From NCBI GenBank assembly GCA_037501455.1, contig CM074858.1:85844501-85908500 (forward strand): DNA of 64,000 nt, written 5' to 3'. Below, piece after piece: positions 59,801 through 64,000 of the stretch (its first letter is position 1; every line of letters begins with the position of its first letter). The translations under genes and the position numbers were made by a program. Below the pieces are notes generated by a model. The model had not been told where the DNA came from and ran no database searches. It saw nothing but the letters and a program-made list of their open reading frames with translations. The DNA is from Lantana camara. Lineage: Eukaryota; Streptophyta; Magnoliopsida; Lamiales; Verbenaceae.

Positions 59801-60481
59801 TTTAATTTTCCCCCTGACAAGTTCTAAACACGAGCATCCAACACAACATAATAAGGTGCATTAACAAAAGGATAACAAGTTGCACACCTTAGGAAGTCCA
59901 TTATTAACTTATAATTTCAGCACAGCACATTTCATATACTGGCACCTAAATTACAATTCATTTCCTGGTTCTATTGCCATCAGATTCATTTAGTTTATGT
60001 TGACACGCATAACCCATCTTGTGCACATAGAATTCATATTTTGCCACATAAAGGTAGCACAATATTGAGTATTTGGAGCATATGAGGGTCTCAAATCCTG
60101 GTTCATACAACAATTTTCACTCATCTCTTTTCTTGCATGACAATAATTTTCTGAAAACATCATTCAACATGAAGACACCCTTTTTCCCCTCATGCATGAA
60201 ATCTGTGAAACAAGTATGATGGTTGTAGCATCAAGGAAATATTACAAGAAGAAACCGACTATTGTATTGCACAATACAGACAACGATTGATTATAACGCT
60301 GGATTCTGATTATGCGTTATGATCTCTAACATCAATCTCCGGTATAACAATCTGCTAAAAATGGCAGAATAACCTTAATGCAAGCTAAACCTACATATGC
60401 ACAAAAGATGATAAGAGGTACAGAGAAGTCGATCCTTGAGGAAGACCATGAGCTATCAAAAGCAGTAGCAATGCAGCTATC
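59801..60481 (-). other. likely 3' untranslated region and downstream flank of the host gene
   Basis: No ORF is supported. It lies directly downstream of the TAA at 60482-60484. I could not place a polyadenylation signal with confidence. Confidence 0.4.
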
Positions 60482-62611
60482 TTAGACTGCTCTGAAACTA
60501 TCCACCTTATCAAGTCGCGCAGATCCTGAGCTAGAAGATTCTCCCATCACGTCAGGAGAAGCAGAAGCATGGGATGATGTATTTTTCAACATTGTTGGTA
60601 GACCAGAAATTTCCTGAATTTGGTGTACGGAAAACTTCAGAGATTGAGAAAAATGAAACACTTTAGTTTCATTTAAAGGGATAATTACACAGTCATCCCC
60701 TGAGGTTTTGGCCTAATTACACAAACTTCCCTTGAGGTTTGAGAAATTACAAGAACTTCCCCTAGCATACCCATAAGTTTTGCATAGTGCATGTTATTAT
60801 AATCATGCATAAAATTCAAACATTGATCAATAAATGCCAAGGGTAAAATAGGGTAATCATAAAAGAGTAGATATCATCATCAAAATTCATGATCCAGTGT
60901 AATGTACATTTTTTGACAGGGAAACTTTATGTAATTTCTCAAACTTCCCCTCAGGGAAAATTTGTGTAATCAAGTCAAACTTGAAGGTATGTCGGTGTAA
61001 TTATTCCTTTTTTATTTGACTTATTTCTTCTTTCCTTTTGGACAGTAAGGAGCAATTTTTGGTTGCGATCTTACTTCTCGAATCCTACTAAAGAACTTAA
61101 CTACACATGCTATTTAATTCATTTATTTAACAGAAGGGTACATATATGCTGTACATTTACAAAACTGAAGTTTTAAGAAACCGCAAAACCATCAAATACC
61201 CATACATAATAGACATTGTTAAAGTCAAGAATTAAAGAAACTGCACTTTCCATTTTAGAGAATGAACAGAGAGGTAACTGAGTAGTATAAACTCACTCTA
61301 TCAGTGGGAAGATGTAAGAATCTGGGCTTGTATACAGTAATGCATATTTGCATAGACATCATTTTACAGAACAAATCAACTGCTAACAAGTATAAGAGTG
61401 CCCTTTTTTTCAGAATTACCTTTTGTCAGGTTATGTACGAATCTTGCAAGAGCAAATGCGCTTGAAATGTTGGTATGAGGCAAAAGCAAAAGAAATATAA
61501 AACAAGTCAAAAGAGCCAAATACGAGTGCTATACTGTACTGAGGAATACAACATACGGTGTCGATATGCCCTAGTTGATTTTCCAATAAATTCATCAGTA
61601 TATAAGTAAAGGTTATAAGTATTTTCAATTATTTGATGTAATTCTCAGTTCACAGAAAAGTAGACAGAGGAATACAGCAGCACGCACAATCACTAAAAGG
61701 ATAATCAAGGGCATGCACAAAGCAGTGATATTCAGATATTTTGAAAAGCACCAACACTTGTATAGAATTACCTTCATCAAATGTAACCTTAAGTCGCACG
61801 GCCGAGCCTGGTTTCCAACACATGCCAGAGCAAACTTCGAATAATGAAACAGTACATCTGCGGCAGCTTGCTTCTTTTCTTCAGTCTACGAAACAAGATA
61901 CAACAGAATCAAATACAAGCAAACAATCTAGAAAATGTAATTTGAGTACATATACAGAGATCGGCATTCGGGGTATGTAGGATTTCATTTCAAAATAGCA
62001 ACTTTATTAACTCATATGCAGAAATGCTTACTCTTGCTCATTTTCCAGCAAGTTAAAGTAATTACACATACTCATCCCATCCAACTAAACTATTTGAATT
62101 TTAAAGTCTTATTTTTCATCTAAAAAGCCTGAACAGCAAGGAAACTTAGACTCTCTAGGACTTATAATTAAGTTCATATTACAAAACGTATAGCCTTCAA
62201 GAAATGAACTTTCCCATCATAAAGTTCTAAAACAAATTAATTGTTTCCTAAAACTATGACATACAGTAAACCCTAAATCAGTCTGCGCCCAACCCCTCAA
62301 CCCATATAATCTGATCTATTATCAAACCACAAGTTGCATATTCCGACAAACACGAGAAAATGAACTCAATTCAATACAGAATCAACAGAAAGGGAATCTG
62401 AAACGCTGAAAAGATGAAATAAAATTAAGAACTAAGAACATGTATGGAGAACCACGCAACGCGATCTCAGAACTGATTATCAATACAAAGAAAATACAAA
62501 CCCTGGAACAAATCCAGAACTCAAAAACGATTAATACGGAAACAAAATCTCCCCGCACAATATCTCAGCAATTAGGAGCAAATTAGAGAACTTTACCTCG
62601 TAATCTTTCAT
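60482..62611 (-). CDS. host gene, three exons, small conserved-looking protein of unknown function
   Basis: Exon 1 is 62597-62611 (MKDYE), exon 2 is 61772-61885 (TEEKKQAAADVLFHYSKFAL... to HLMK), exon 3 is 60482-60613 (EISGLPTMLKNTSSHASASP... to DSFRAV, then TAA). Both introns have GT donors (GTAAAG, GTAATT) and AG acceptors (CGTAG, TTCAG), and exon lengths 15, 114 and 132 keep one frame: 86 residues. The first half looks helical with cysteines (ALACVGNQARPC); the second is serine-rich (MGESSSSGSARLDK). From memory it resembles a short plant protein family of unknown role, which I cannot verify here. There is no signal peptide or membrane segment. Intron 2 holds a MITE. Exons are too short to appear as simple ORFs. 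Confidence 0.85.
60678..61007. mobile_element. MITE-like element in intron 2 of the host gene (about 330 bp)
   Basis: The left end GGGATAATTACACAG and right end GGTGTAATTATTCC are inverted copies, and similarity continues inward for about 90 bp (CTTCCC...GAGGTTTGAGAAATTAC against GTAATTTCTCAAACTTCCCC). No coding capacity. A clear target duplication was not found. It is spliced out with the intron if the gene is expressed. Confidence 0.75.
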
Positions 62612-62690
62612 GGCTACAACTCTGAACGCAAAGGTACGAAAATTCTTCTTGCTTAATTCTGCAATAATTGCCTATGCGATTACAATTTTT

Positions 62691-62698
62691 GTATATAC
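62691..62698 (-). promoter_or_regulatory. likely TATA box of the host gene
   Basis: The minus strand reads GTATATAC about 80 bp upstream of the ATG, a normal distance for a short leader. Nothing else supports it. Confidence 0.45.
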
Positions 62699-62699
62699 T

Positions 62700-63107
62700 T
62701 GCAATCGGAAGTGCAGTATTAAAAAGGTTAAAAAAAAAAAAAAGAAAAAACGTAAAATTTTATGATTTAATTTTGATGGTGTGAAGTAAAACTTAAAAAA
62801 AAAGCATGTAAAGGAAAAGGGATTTCTTTTTTTTTTTCGAGAAACTCTCTATTTGTCCAAGATTTTTAGTTCACCCCCTAATTTAAATAAATTTTTAGTT
62901 TGTTTTTCAAATTGATGTTTTATTTTCTATAAACTATCTACTAATATAAATTATCTATTTTACCCTTAATTCTCTTAATAGTTTGTAGAACTATATCTAA
63001 ATTTTGAAAAAATATTGTGTTGTGCAATAGTTCGTTGTTAAATGCTTCAACCATCAAGAATATCTTATCTCGCTTCTGTGGCACGTCTGGAATCCCGTGA
63101 GTTTTAC
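62700..63107. other. A/T-rich promoter-side spacer, no gene
   Basis: A and T runs near 62728-62750 and 62828-62840; otherwise unremarkable. No ORF is supported. Confidence 0.5.
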
Positions 63108-63281
63108 ATAAATCAGGAGTCTTGTTTTCTTGTTCCATTTCAAGAAAACAAGACTCTAAGGCGAAGACCTCTTATTTCTCAGCTCTTAGGGGCGAAGACC
63201 TCTTGTTCCATAAATCAGAAGTCATGTTTTCTATGTTTACTAAACAAGGGCGAAGACCTCTTATTTCTCAGCTCTTAGGGG
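63108..63281. repeat. two-copy tandem repeat, unit about 90 bp
   Basis: CATAAATCAGRAGTC...TGTTTTCT followed by GCGAAGACCTCTTATTTCTC and AGCTCTTAGGGG occurs at about 63108-63192 and again at about 63210-63281; a third GGGCGAAGACCTCTTGTTCC piece lies between. The overlapping small frames are by-products. Confidence 0.7.
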
Positions 63282-63309
63282 TCGAGGAGGAAACTAACAC
63301 AATTGGGAA

Positions 63310-64000
63310 GCACTTGGGAGTTTACCTTGGAGAGGGTAGACACTCCAACGAAGCCTTTGCAAAAATTCTTGAATCCAGAAGAGGTTGACCATTTGGAAAG
63401 CCAAAAATTTCAATTTGGCCAGTCGATTAACTCTTATTCAGTCAGTAACTACAACTATACCGATCTACCAGATGCACACAAACTGGTTCCCTATTAGTGT
63501 TTCTGACAAATTAGAATGCATCAACATGACTTTCTTGTGGTCTATAGATGCAATCGGCGTAAGACTCATTTGGTTGGTTGGACTAACGTGATACATAGGA
63601 AAGAGGAGGGTGGACTTAGACTCAAAGAGGCTCGCAAAAGCAATATTGTGATGCTAGCAAAAACGGGCAACATTTAGGAACGTATCTTTAGGGAGAAATA
63701 TCTCAATGTAAAGAACATCTGGGACCATATGCCGAAACATTCTGCGTCTCGGTTATGGAAAGGGGGTTATGGAAACGGGTGGTGAGGAGTATCAAAAGTG
63801 TTAAAAGCAACATCCTGTAGAGAATTAGCCGAGGAAAAGATATTAGGCTTTGGGAAGACAAATGGTTGAAAGCAAGGAATTTTGAGAACTTGGTCCAGGA
63901 GCCAATCAATATTGGGGACAGGGATTTGAAGGTGACGAATATTATAACTAAGAATGGTGCTTGGGACTTCAGAACACTACAAACGGAGATATCGGAAGAG
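63310..64000 (+). pseudogene. LINE (L1-type) ORF2 C-terminal fragment, continues past the window
   Basis: Plant LINE ORF2 carries endonuclease and reverse transcriptase; this is the part after the reverse transcriptase core. Seen: LGVYLGEGRHSNEAFAKILE (about 63313), then after a frameshift near 63385 LTIWKAKNFNLASRLTLIQS and IPIYQMHTNWFPISVSDKLE, then EEGGLRLKEARKSNIVMLAK (about 63605) and RGKDIRLWEDKWLKARN (about 63832). Several stops and frameshifts make it a dead copy. It lacks its 5' part, as is usual for LINEs that terminate early, and its end lies outside. Confidence 0.82.

Noticed and set aside
1..64000. tRNA, rRNA or snoRNA genes
   Set aside because: No cloverleaf or conserved RNA block was recognised by eye; tRNA-Met matches are retrotransposon primer sites of 12 bases only.

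Overview
The window is nuclear DNA of a flowering plant, probably a eudicot. It is almost wholly a nest of LTR retrotransposons, with one ordinary host gene near the right end. Plant origin is read from Athila-type and chromodomain Ty3/gypsy elements, primer sites complementary to plant initiator tRNA-Met, captured pieces of a plant kinesin-14 and an alanine aminotransferase, and plant-style introns in the host gene. No species is claimed.

Left block, 1-22819, minus strand. Positions 1-12920 are a Tekay-like Ty3/gypsy chromovirus with 4.1-kb LTRs; its left LTR runs off the window. It carries an extra ORF between primer site and gag, and a pol broken by three stops and a frameshift. It sits inside the gag of a second family. 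That family (12921-22819) is a tandem array of three LTRs alternating with short internal regions that hold only gag, a non-autonomous TR-GAG-like layout.

Middle block, 22820-50861, plus strand. This is the 3' part of an Athila element: integrase remnant, env-like ORF, 3' non-coding region and 3' LTR. It was opened by at least three insertions: the TR-GAG array in the integrase region, a gypsy element with apparently identical 3889-bp LTRs (24441-35457, target duplication AAACC), and a Ty1/copia element (36853-47373, target duplication CCTAG). The copia element splits the env-like ORF and its right LTR carries a MITE-like insertion.

Third block, 51234-57442. This is a short-LTR element (146-bp LTRs, tRNA-Met primer site, polypurine tract, target duplication GTGGG). 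Behind a broken gag it carries intronless fragments of two unrelated host genes: the calponin-homology domain of a kinesin-14 and the C-terminal half of alanine aminotransferase. It also holds about 1.3 kb of long open frame that I do not recognise. A solo copia LTR (target duplication GTTGA) later landed in it.

Right block, 57443-64000. It contains a minisatellite and AT-rich spacer, then a three-exon host gene on the minus strand for an 86-residue protein (60482-62611) with a MITE in intron 2, a short tandem repeat, and a decayed LINE ORF2 fragment running off the right edge. Only the host gene, and perhaps some gag ORFs and the Tekay leader ORF, still look translatable. The rest records insertion, recombination, gene capture and decay.
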